Positions 44,121 through 53,771 of a stretch of 64,000 nt of DNA are shown here, in pieces (within the stretch, counting starts at the first letter, position 1; the number at the start of each line of letters is the position of its first letter). The DNA comes from Cryoendolithus antarcticus (taxonomy: Eukaryota; Ascomycota; Dothideomycetes; Cladosporiales; Cladosporiaceae): the NCBI GenBank assembly GCA_002077065.1, contig NAJO01000021.1:62001-126000 (forward strand). The letters are read 5' to 3'. Below the pieces are notes generated by a model. It was not told the origin of the DNA. It was given only the letters and a program-made list of their open reading frames with translations, and did no database searches. Made by a program: the position numbers and the translations under genes.

Positions 44121-46042
44121 ATGCAGCTCAACCCCAAAGGTCGCGATTGGGGCGCAATTGTGAACTTCGACGACCTGGGCAAGCTGTACACGGTCCTGAT
44201 TGTCATATGGACAGCATGGCTATTCACCGGGATCGCATGGCTCATTTGGAACAGGAGGCTCCCTTTTGTCAGGATTCGACACCTCCCCGTCGCCATCATC
44301 TCAACACTATTCTTGCATATATATCTCGTCAAGATTATGATGGCGTACACCACAAATGGTCACTTTCTATGCTCCGCAGAGTTCTGGATCATGAGTGTGT
44401 ACCTGCCGTTAGGCATTGCTCTATTTCAAGCCAACTGCACACAGCTGCGCAGTATCGCAGAGCGGCAAGAGCGACTACTTGCGAGGCATGCATCCACTGA
44501 CAGTCAAAGTCCGCCGCGAAGTCTAAGTCTCGTGGGTCGCATGTGGACGCAGTGGAAGGATCTGTCGCAAGCACACAAGAGCTACGTCTTCATTGGCGTC
44601 GGCATGCTGGTCCAGGTAGGCAGTACGCAAGAGACTTCTCGATGGCTTACTGACATGCTCGAAGGTCATCATGACCGCGGCCATCTATGCGACGTCACCG
44701 GAGCTACAGGGCGACTGGTCCAGCTACGGCGACTTGCCTTACAACAGAGGTCAAGGCAAGTGCCGTAGGTCAGCGACATGGGTGCCTTCGGCCTTCTGGC
44801 AGTTGTTCTGGACGTGGGTATACGGTCCGTATGAGCTGTACAGGATCCGACACGTCCGAGACACGCACCACTGGCGTCTACAGACTATATTGTGCATAGT
44901 GGCTGGGTAAGCTCGCCTCGACTGACCTCGCTTTGACCTTTGACTGACACTTCCTCAGTCTACCGGGTACACCATTATGGCTAGGTGCGCTCTTCGCCAA
45001 CATTACGTTCAGACCTGTCAACAGGTGGTTTGTCCCACCAATGTGGCTAGCGCCAGGCATCATAGTCATGCAAGCCTGCACCATCGGCTTCCCAATCTAT
45101 GAGACCTTCGAATACAGCAAAGCCAAGCGTCAGCACGCCGATTCCTTGCAATCCGCGAGTACCATGGTTGGCTCAGTGGACTATGAAGAGAAGAAAGATT
45201 TTCGAGTGGAGCACTCCGCAGAGACACTGCTAACAGCCATCCACTCGCAATTCACAGGTCGGACTCTCTACTCCAAAGCGGCTTTGGACTTCGCCTTGCA
45301 TCAAATGTCGGCACCCCTCCTCCATTTCGCAGCAATCAAGGACTTCTCCGGCGAGAACATTGTCTTCCTCACATCTGTCATCCGCTGGCGAGCGGCCTGG
45401 GCTCAGGTACCCCGAGACGGCGCAACTGGAGCAATTGCCCCTGCTGCCCGATCACATCTGTTCTCGCTTGCACTGCAGATCTTCACGGAGTCAGTCCATG
45501 AAAAGACAGCAGAGTTCCCAGTCAATATCGAAGGCTACATCCGCAAAGATCTCCTCGCCATTTTTGAGCCTGCTCTCGCCGAGGAGAAGCGCTTGAGTGG
45601 CGAAAGCGGTCGGGCGAGAAGAGCGCACGCCGCTTTCGAGCACGGCGCACAGCAGAACGGCATCAGTCTCCGACAGATGCGAGCACACTCGCAACTCCGA
45701 TGGGATGCAAGCAAACAAGCCGCCACTACCACAAGAGGCACGAACGGCTCGTCCACAGATCTTATTGCGCCGCCATCACCGGATCAGAGGTCGGCTTCAC
45801 ACTTCGATTCTACTGCATCGACTCCATACGCAAATGAGCAAGATCCGTTCTCGTTCCCGCCACATCCTGCCGTTGCCCCCTTGGGTGAGCCAGAGTTGGA
45901 CGTGCCCGTGGAATTTGACGAGCGGGTGTTCGATGCGGCTGAGGGGAGTGTGAAGTATCTCGTGCTGACTAATACGTGGAGGAAGTTTATTGGGGTAGAG
46001 AAGAAGCAGTACGATAGTGTCAACAGCAGACCTGCAGTCTGA
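44121..46042 (+). CDS. Seven-transmembrane RGS-domain protein
   Basis: 606 residues from three exons (44121-44615, 44665-44906, 44959-46042; 49-nt and 52-nt introns, both GT-AG). Seven hydrophobic spans can be counted: LYTVLIVIWTAWLFTGIAWL, LPVAIISTLFLHIYLVKIMM, EFWIMSVYLPLGIALF, SYVFIGVGMLVQVIMTAAIY, AFWQLFWTWVYGPYELY, LQTILCIVAGLPGTPLWLG and MWLAPGIIVMQACTIGFPIY. They are followed by an RGS domain beginning about HSAETLLTAIHSQFTGRTLY and including ENIVFLTSVIRWRAAWAQ and IRKDLLAIFEPALAEEKRL, then a short disordered stretch. The C-terminal VKYLVLTNTWRKFIGVE restores a last RGS-like helix. Such proteins (fungal Rgs/GprK type, plant RGS1 type) combine a receptor-like domain with a GTPase activator for a G alpha subunit. 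The ligand is unknown. Confidence 0.88.
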
Positions 46043-48824
46043 GCTTTCGTCGGCCACAACGCTGCGTTAGATCAAGTGGCGCAGTCTGCTGTCTTTATGT
46101 GGGGTTGGTGTGGAGTCAGGAGTTCCAACGCTCACGAGCGGGTTGGGTGGGTGATTTATGTGTACCATACGCGCTATGAACATGCTTCATGAAGACGATA
46201 CCTCAGTCTATCTACCTCTTGCTCTCGTACTGCCTGTTCCGCAGCCACGTCGTCCGATGAAGGCCATGGCCCTCGGTGATCGAATCCACCTTGCAGTATT
46301 CCAGTTCCTTCGCCCTCCCGGATGGCTGGAGCGGCATGATCTTGCCATGCGTGCTGCTCGTGCACCTTTTCCGACTCTTGCCTGTAGAGACAACGCCCTT
46401 ATCTCGATTCAGCATGCGTGCGCGAAGATTGCACTTTCCAGCTTAGTATTATCTCCAAGTTCGCTTGTTATGCATACGGTTGGACGTCTTGGCCAATATC
46501 GGGGGTAGACTCTGCGAGGCGTTATCGCATCCACAGAGCGCTGGTCCCTCAGGCGTAGGACAGGGGCTTCTCTTCTCATCGCTATTATGGCCACATACTC
46601 ACGGCCTAGTCTCCTAGTCATTGCCGCTATCACGGACCTACTATGTCCTTGCTCGAGACCATTCTGAGGGACAGCTAGGAATGCACCAAGGATGTTGTTG
46701 GACCAAGATGTGATAGATTATGTGCTGTTCAGTAGACGGTTGCTAGTGCCGTGGTCAATCATAGTAGCTTGTAGGAGACGTGCTTGCCCTTGCCCGCCTA
46801 CGCCGAGTAACGTTGACACATGTGCAAGCTGCAGCCTGCCCGAGATCTTGCCATCTACTGCAGATACAAGCTCTCTTGATGTAGCCACAACGACAAAGAT
46901 CGGAGCAGAAAGGAGACGCACAGCAGCCAAGCTGCTGAATGATGGTGAATCTAAACTTCCCCTTGTCGTCGTCGCCACCGAGCCTGCTTTGCTGAACAGG
47001 ATCTTGGCGGCGCCGAGCTAATCTGGCCATGTTGCACAACACAAAGTTCTTGCTCACCTGAACAATGACAGCAAACATACCTTCCGCACCTGCTGTCTGT
47101 GCCTACGCCGCTTCATCACCTCTCCAGACCCTCCACGTCAACGACACACGTGGACGAAAGGGAGAGAAGCCAAGGAGATAAGCAATGGAAATGGTACTCA
47201 CCTTGCTCATCCTACGAGCTCAGCGAACGTGAACCCTCCGCAAACTGCCAACACTCGCCTCACGCCGCAACAATGAGCTGCTGTGACAAGGCAAATGCTC
47301 CCATCCGCTGCCGATCGTTGCATGAGCGAGATAGACGGCCCTCAGACAGAACCGCGGCGAAGCAGCAAGAGCACGGTCGATGGTTCTGCTGTACAAAGGT
47401 GGCCGTCATCAAGAAGCATACCGTCAACCACGCCGGGGTGTCATCAAAGCGTCAGGTGCATCTACCAGTCTATCGTCAGCAATGATCCAGATACGCGAAC
47501 TCACCTCACTCGACATCACTGGATGTCTCAATGGCTGGCTGCCAAACAACGCAGCTGCAATATCTTGCCAGCCTTACAAAGAAGCACACGTCCACGACTC
47601 CTAATCGGACTCCGATCAAGCATACTGATCAGAGCTAGCACATATCAACGAGCTCACCTTTGTTCTTGACCGGTGAGCCCTTGTCAGAGCCAGACTTCAC
47701 TAGAGTTCATCAACAACGAAACAAGCCCTTATCGGCTGCTGAACATAGCTACTGGCACTGGTCGCTCGTCCATCCTTCGTGGATAGCAACGGGTACGCTG
47801 ACGCTGCTTTGGGAACACTCAAGGCGCGAGACCAACGGTGAGCTCTCGCAGAGAGTGCCAGTCCACGCAGGCGGGCGTAGCCAGTCATCCACGGAAAGCT
47901 CCTTCATCGTGGGACAGCATGATGTTCAGCGCTGCAGCGTCCTGGTCCAGATCAGTAGTCATGCTCAGGTCCAGCACCTTCCACAGCTTCACACATAGCT
48001 GGCATGGCATACCTGATTGCAATGATGCGCGTCATCCACCACCACTGTCCCTGGGAGCAGGTCAAGGCAAGATCCATGTCGGCAGGTACATCCAGTACCA
48101 AAGAAGTCTCTAACACCTCTGACAGTGGTCCTTGCTCGCCAACAAAAAAGACAAACGGAGTCAGCCTCCTCAGTGCTACTCGGCGACGTGCGTGGCGGCC
48201 TTGTGAATTGAACTCCACCACTGCCTGGTATCGCTTGCTTGAGCATGAGCATCAGGAGGGTTCGTCTCATGCTTGAATGCCGAGCAGCGGTCCCGTAACA
48301 TGAAATTGAGTCTCGCTTTTCCAAAGCTCGAACAACACGCAAGCATCCCGAGTCAATACTTCGCGTTGATGGATCACCTCAGCACGAAGTTCCTCTCGGT
48401 GGCCAGTCCATCACCAAGATGGCGGCAATGGACACGACACATGCCCACAGGCATCCGGGTGCAAGAGAAGAGCGTGAGACCATACATACAGACAAGGACA
48501 GCATGGCTTTGTCGACAGGGCAGGCCGCAGAAAGATCTAAGGCTGTGTAGACTCCTCGCCACACAATACAAGCATAGGCTCTCCATATGCAGCAGCTGGG
48601 TGTGGCGGCGGCATATGCTCATACAAGGCTCTGTGTCGATGGTGAAGGCGCCAGAGCTTGCAGATACCAGACCAACGAGCTTAAGCTCACACACTGCCTA
48701 TGTGCACCCCTGGGTCCACTTCGGACGTCGACTAGATCCTGGCGCCGCGAGCACAAGCTTTGCATCGGGATATTGAGGACCTCTGGCGGCTGCCGATATT
48801 ATGGTCGAAACTTCTTGCGTTGCA
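46043..48824. other. Gene-poor stretch, left part
   Basis: No open frame here has a recognisable domain, and the longest are under 170 codons on either strand. Base composition is similar to the rest of the window, so this does not look like RIP-mutated transposon DNA. I see no LTR, terminal inverted repeat or transposase remnant. Confidence 0.5.
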
Positions 48825-48888
48825 CAGGGGCGGGATCGATGATCGATCCTCACTCAATACCAGCACCGGTGTTGAGTGCAAAGGCTCC
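48825..48888 (+). repeat. Three-way-junction repeat, copy 1
   Basis: Outer stem GGGGC/GCTCC (one G-T pair). Hairpin A is GGATCGAT-G-ATCGATCC (8 bp). Hairpin B is CACTCAA with TTGAGTG (7 bp), enclosing an inner CACCGGTG palindrome. Joining bases G, T, CAAAG. The sequence after the element resembles that after copy 2 (both reach CTTACTTA). Confidence 0.75.
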
Positions 48889-49060
48889 AAAGACGCGAGA
48901 TACTTGGGACTCTGGCCGTTGGTGACCGGTCTCGGCGGCGACGCAATGGCTACTTACTTAGTTGACGAGCATTTCGTAACACGCAACAATTGATGCGTCT
49001 CGGCACCGCCGCCGCCGAGCTCACTAGTAAGCGACACTGGTGCTGGAGACCCTTTGTCTA

Positions 49061-49129
49061 CGCAGGAGCGGGACCAGATCTGGTCCTCACTCAACACCAG
49101 CACCGGTGTCGGGTGTATAGGCTCTTGCG
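49061..49129 (+). repeat. Three-way-junction repeat, copy 2
   Basis: Outer stem CGCAGGAGC / GCTCTTGCG (one mismatch). Hairpin A is GGACCAGATCTGGTCC, a perfect palindrome that differs from copy 1 on both arms yet still pairs. Hairpin B pairs CACTC with GGGTG (one T-G), with an inner ACACC/GGTGT. Joining segment TATAG. Confidence 0.75.
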
Positions 49130-49300
49130 CCTCGAGGTGCACGCGACCGTCCTTGGCGACGACGAGATGGCGACTTACTTACCTAGGCGACGAGCGTCCC
49201 TCGATATGTACGAGCTGGCACGTCACTTGGTTCTTACAGGACCCTGGCGCCACCACCGAGACCACTTGCCGGTGACAGTCATATCTGAGACTCTTTGCCC

Positions 49301-49362
49301 TGCGCGGGAGCGGGATCGGAATTGATCCCCACTCGACTCATCGAGTGTAAAGGCTCCTGCGC
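49301..49362 (+). repeat. Three-way-junction repeat, copy 3
   Basis: Outer stem GCGCGGGAGC / GGCTCCTGCGC. Hairpin A is GGATC-ggaatt-GATCC. Hairpin B is CACTCGA-CTCA-TCGAGTG (7 bp). Joining bases G, C, TAAAG. The flank after it (TGCGCGGTCATCATGG) is shared with copy 4. Confidence 0.8.
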
Positions 49363-49513
49363 GGTCATCATGGACTGCGCTACGGTGTTGACGTTGGCGA
49401 TCGGGTCCATATCTCGCTCTGGTGCCCTTCAGGGCAACATGTCGGCCTATCACGACGGCATGTCGGCCTATCACTACAACAAGGGCAGGATGGCGGCCGG
49501 TGGTCGAAGCTTC

Positions 49514-49575
49514 GTGCGCAGGAGCGGGATCGATGACCGATCCTCACTCGTTCATCGAGTGTAAAGCTCTTGCGC
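49514..49575 (+). repeat. Three-way-junction repeat, copy 4
   Basis: Outer stem GCGCAGGAGC / GCTCTTGCGC. Hairpin A is GGATCG-atgac-CGATCC. Hairpin B is CACTCG-ttcat-CGAGTG. Joining segment TAAA. The same TGCGCGGTCATCATGG follows as in copy 3. Confidence 0.8.
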
Positions 49576-49860
49576 GGTCATCATGGGCTGCGCTATGGCG
49601 TTCGTGCGGCTCTCGGTGCAAGACCCTGCGCTGGAAGGAAAGGTGAGCAAGATCCGGCGCCATTAGCGCCACAAGCACGACCTACACAGCAACTACCGCC
49701 CACCATGGCGCCCATGGGCCCGCCATGCCCTGCAGACGAACGCCCCAGCCGCCTGAGCGTTGTGGCCGAGTTGAGGGATCTCGGACGCACCACACCGGAG
49801 CCAAGTGAGCTCAGGTAGCAAAGCACTATGGAGTGGGATGACAGCCCACCAGCTCAGTCG

Positions 49861-49929
49861 GCAGTCGCAGGAGCTGGACCAGTAATGGGTCCTCACCCGA
49901 CGTTCGTTGGGTGTAAAGGCTCTGACTGC
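49861..49929 (+). repeat. Three-way-junction repeat, copy 5
   Basis: Outer stem GCAGTC..GGAGC / GGCTC.GACTGC, a different sequence from copies 2-4 but still pairing. Hairpin A is GGACC-agtaatg-GGTCC. Hairpin B is CACCCGACG-TT-CGTTGGGTG (9 bp with G-T). Joining segment TAAAG. Flank GACTGCACC shared with copy 6. Confidence 0.8.
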
Positions 49930-50089
49930 ACCGTTGGGTCTGGCATCGCGGCCGAGAGCGTTCTCTTTTGCGCCGAGACTATGAGCTTGCGCGCCGAGCT
50001 GATCGAGCAGAGCATCGTCACGATATCCGCCGGCGTATGCAGCGAGTCGAGAAACGGCTTCATGAGTATGTAGGAACCCTGATCTGGCC

Positions 50090-50155
50090 GGTGAAGCAGG
50101 AGCGGAATCAGTGATTGATCCTCACCCACCTGGGTGTAAAGGCTCAGACTGCACC
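50090..50155 (+). repeat. Three-way-junction repeat, copy 6
   Basis: Outer arms GGTGAAGCAGGAGC / GGCTCAGACTGCACC pair imperfectly. Hairpin A is the weakest of the set (AATCA-G-TGATT). Hairpin B is CACCCA-CC-TGGGTG. Joining segment TAAAG. Confidence 0.7.
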
Positions 50156-50569
50156 TCTGGACGTGGCGTTGCGGCCGGGCGATTTCGTGTATGGTACACA
50201 GCAGCAAACCAGACAGCACGTGACGGCGCATGGTCAGATGAGACAGTACAAGCCTGCTGCTCGCCCTCGAGTCGGCTCTGGAACGGTTCGGAACCTTGAC
50301 CCGGAGAAGGACGCTGCGTACGCGAGCACCACTGAGTACTCGAACGGCTAAGAGCGGAGTTAGGATCGCCCGAAGAGCTCGATACCAGACAGGGGGCCGC
50401 CTCAACTCCACCGGCTCGTTCTGCTCGGCGAAGGAACTCAACATCGCCGGGCGCGGGCTTTCCTGGCCTCATCGGAGGCATGGCGTTTGGGCGTCCATCT
50501 GTGGTATGAGCGCTGCTTCTGCGGAAGGCATTGCCGCGCGCCGCTGCGTCCAGGCTTGCGGTCGATTAT

Positions 50570-50643
50570 GTCGGTGCAGGAGCGGGATCAGTCACTGATC
50601 CTCACCCAACATCGGGTGTAAAGGCTCCGCAATGGGCACCGAC
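50570..50643 (+). repeat. Three-way-junction repeat, copy 7
   Basis: Outer stem GTCGGTGC / GCACCGAC (8 bp, perfect) plus GGAGC/GCTCC. Hairpin A is GGATCAGT-C-ACTGATCC (8 bp, perfect). Hairpin B is CACCC-aacatc-GGGTG. Joining bases G, T, TAAAG. The 3' arm contains the ATG of the frame at 50632. Confidence 0.85.
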
Positions 50644-51108
50644 AACTCTGTCCGCTATTCGGCGCCGAGACAGGAACTACGAGCGCCAGGACCCTCTGTT
50701 CGCACCGCCGAGAACACGCCTGCGTTACCAAGCCGCAAAGTCTTCGCGTCAATGCTGGCGGACCTCATCGACTACGACCTCACTCGCGGCCTGCCTGAGA
50801 GCTCCGCCCAGCTCCGCAAGGCGCTTGAGAGTACCATCACTGCACTGCGTGGCGAGGAGCCTTCCGCCTTGATCAGTCTCGGCATCATCTGCAAGCACTG
50901 CGCGCGCTACGTCGACCCAGCGGCGCATTGGGGTGCTGGCCTGTGTCAAGTCTTCTCCGCTTCACGACGTCCACTCGAGCCCATGTCGCTGCAGTCCTTG
51001 TTGGTACTCATGGCGACATCACCGCCTAGATGGCGTGATTCGTCAAGATTCTGTTCCCTTCTCTTTCTGGGACCGGCAAGCGTCGCGGTGTCCAGTGGAG
51101 GCTCCTGA
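50632..51108 (+). CDS. Possible small gene or gene remnant after repeat copy 7
   Basis: An ATG-started frame of 158 codons. Residues about 40-105 (VFASMLADLIDYDLTRGLPE, SSAQLRKALESTITALRGEE, PSALISLGIICKHCARYVD) have protein-like composition, amphipathic helix patterns and mostly G/C third positions. The last 40 residues are less convincing, so an intron or decay may begin near 50945. I do not recognise any domain. Its ATG lies inside the right arm of repeat copy 7, so if expressed the repeat would be its 5' leader or promoter. It could equally be chance. Confidence 0.25.
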   Translation: MGTDNSVRYSAPRQELRAPGPSVRTAENTPALPSRKVFASMLADLIDYDLTRGLPESSAQLRKALESTITALRGEEPSALISLGIICKHCARYVDPAAHWGAGLCQVFSASRRPLEPMSLQSLLVLMATSPPRWRDSSRFCSLLFLGPASVAVSSGGS

Positions 51109-53300
51109 CGCTGCCGTTTCCAGTGGATTTTCATGGTGATCGGATTGGCGTGCAACGGCAGTGCATCGCGCAGAAATTTAGTGACGAGACATTATGGGGA
51201 TTCGAAGGAATGTAGAGTGTTCGCTGGTGGTGAAAGGACTCAGTCATGGCGAAAAGCTGATTGGGGAGCTCAGCGGTGGACATGGGTAGACTTGATCGCG
51301 AGACTATGAAGTCGGAGAGGAGGATGTTGGAGCCGAAGGTGCGTCGAGTGGTGGTAGGAAACTTGCAGGGGAGCGTGAAGGGCCTGTCACTGCCTCAATC
51401 GAGAGACGTGACCATCAGGAAAATCACTGTCTTGTCGCAAGCTCGGCAGCACACGATATGGGTCCAAGGTATTTTCACCACCGGCGTCGATGTCTGATCT
51501 TTTCGAAACTCTCCCGCATGCTGCCAGTCGACAGACGCAGTGTCTCGGAGCGCGATAAGTTTGCTGGTGCGGTGAGTGTAATCCGGATTGCCACTCCAGC
51601 CTCTACTCGAGCGACAAGCTCAGTACATGATCACCTCGCTGATCGTTGCGCGGAACGGACTGGTGGAGTGGTCGAGGTCATGTCGGCGCGTATGGTCAAC
51701 GCCAGTGTCGCCTCACCGTCACAGCAGAATGGCGGCCGCCTTGACCGTCACATATTACAGGCCCATCCTGCAACAACCTCTCTTCTCACAGTCATGGCAC
51801 CCTCGACTGGATCCGCGCGATTCAGTACTGCGCAGCATAATCTTGTTGTTGCAGCCGAGCGAAGGGTGTCGTTTCGAAGGTTAGACTGACAGCGAGGAGA
51901 TGAAGTCAGCTCATAGCGGACGCAACATCAAGTCTGCGTCATCAGACAAGTTATGGGAGAGGCTCGACGTCAGTCGTGTGCGAGGTACCCCAAGTGTTGA
52001 TGTTGGTGTCCAAGGTACTGGAAACTCAAGGTGGTGTGCGGCATTTGGAGCTCGAAGCTCGAATCCCGACTAAGTCCGCAAAGTCGTGCCAAGCGTTCCC
52101 TCGACACCACGCTCTGCGACTACAAACCTATACACAGAGCTCTCACCAACAGATCATATGCAGCGAGGCAAGTTCGTGTCATACTCTGACGCCTCCAACT
52201 GCCAGCATCTCGACACCTACCTCCATGGTCATGTTCTGGCCGATGACGCTCGAACTCCGACAGCTCGGCGACTCCACCAATGTTTCCCACGAGTGAGGTC
52301 GACTTTGGCTCGGCTGACTCAATCACATCCCTGCATCAGCGACGGCTGATCCGCAGTAGCGTTGACCTTATTACTGGTCTGCTCCGCAAGTGCACGGTAG
52401 AAGGCAGAAGGCGGTGTGATTGCTGCGACGACTCTGCTCAAACGGACGACAACATAATATGCTTCACGTAGTCTTGCGAGAACAATACAGGGTTCTGTTG
52501 ATTACTCGTCTTGCTGGTGAAATTTCTGAGCGTTTTACTTGTGTGCCGAGTACGACACAGCTACTGGCGTCTGCTCTGTTGTACGCTTGGAGCAGTGGGC
52601 GTACGAGAATCCGAAGCAACGGTCTCAAGTCACAAGTCTGCAGCCACTCGTGTCGACGCCTCGAAGCTCGAGCGCCAGGTAGTTCTGGAGTCTTCGAATT
52701 ACAGCCCATGAGTATATAATGTCGCTCGGAAACGTTCCTTTAAGCCCTCAGGTCTTTAGCAGCGATAGGGACCACTAGTGAGCTACAACCAACATGCCCA
52801 TAGCTGACTACAACTTGTTCCGTGGAGAAGGTATGCCACGTTCTCTCGTGAGAACATGAGGTGTCAAGGCTGTCTACCAGCTGGATGCATGCCAGGAGTG
52901 CTCGTCGAGCAAAGCTCTGACATGAGCGACCCAACAAGTAGACGACATGCGGACACATGTTGCAACAGTCTAATGGCAGTGTCGTGAAAATCAATTTCAG
53001 TATTCGATGTGCTTATGATCCGAGCAACTGTTCGTACACTATCGTACACGCCTTCCACGCAGCCCTCCATGCCCTCCGATACCTCAGTACTCGCGCTCGA
53101 TGCCATCCCGTGAAGATGCTGACGGCTTCTCCTGCCATACCACAGCACTTCCGCGTGGCTCTTCGCGCCTCGTGCAGCCTTTGCGATCTACACATCTCTC
53201 CACTCCGTCCCGCACATCCGCCCTGTCGCTCACTTTCCATCAACGACGCAGCGTCTCAGCATCATGTTCCATTCCTCCATGACCGTAATGCCTCCATCAT
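51109..53300. other. Gene-poor stretch, right part
   Basis: No recognisable gene, RNA or transposon. No further copy of the structured repeat was seen. Only short frames on both strands. Confidence 0.5.
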
Positions 53301-53541
53301 CTACTGCGCAAGCGGGCTGAAGAGTCTGATCAAGCTTGGTCTCGGGTTGCTGCGGGTGTATCCGAGCCAGAGGATGAGAGGGAGGTAGCCGTAGTGTACA
53401 CCCATGCGTGAGTAGTCGATCAGAGTTGCGATGCGCTCCTACATCTTGTCAGTATGCTTGGATGAAGACGATGTTGGGAAGGGGGGAGGGGTGGTGTTGT
53501 ACTTTTGTCTCCTCGGAGAACTGAAGCGTGGGCCACTGCAT
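53301..53541 (-). CDS. TOM7: Mitochondrial import receptor subunit Tom7
   Basis: 58 residues from two exons (53541-53503 and 53438-53301; 64-nt intron GTACAA...ATGTAG with an ATACTGAC branch point, phase 0), too short to stand out as one open frame. Exon 1 encodes [13 protein letters not shown]; exon 2 continues [35 protein letters not shown] and [10 protein letters not shown]. This matches fungal Tom7, a single-span outer-membrane protein that tunes assembly of the TOM complex: a short acidic/basic cytosolic part (S-E-E-T-K-E-R-I), an HYG turn before the membrane span, and the R-P-S-L-I-R-L-x-S-P-L-A end. The ATG context (ccaccacgATG) is good. The start lies 230 bp from that of SF3B4 on the other strand. 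Confidence 0.92.
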
Positions 53542-53771
53542 CGTGGTGGTGGTGTCCGAGAGTGTTTGAGACGTGCTTCGGAGTCTCGATGAGTTACAGC
53601 TGTGTTCGGAAGTGTGGAGGATGGCTCGGGGGTGTCATAAGTGCTCGGCCATCGTTTGAAGCACTGAACGCGAGTCATGTACCGCGAGAACATATGCAGA
53701 TCAACCTCCCACTCCCACATCCTCGACAACTCTACAACATTTCCTAAGCAAAACCTCGCCATACCGCGATC
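53542..53771. promoter_or_regulatory. Divergent promoter, TOM7/SF3B4
   Basis: 230 bp between the two start codons; both genes are housekeeping. No specific element identified. Confidence 0.5.

Noticed and set aside
48825..50643. Hammerhead ribozyme or tRNA-derived SINE as explanation of the structured repeat
   Set aside because: No CUGAUGA/GAAA core, no A and B box pair, no poly-A or simple 3' tail.
46043..53300. RIP-mutated transposon as explanation of the gene desert
   Set aside because: Base composition is like the coding regions, without excess TpA or AT blocks, and no terminal repeats or reverse transcriptase/transposase motifs were seen.
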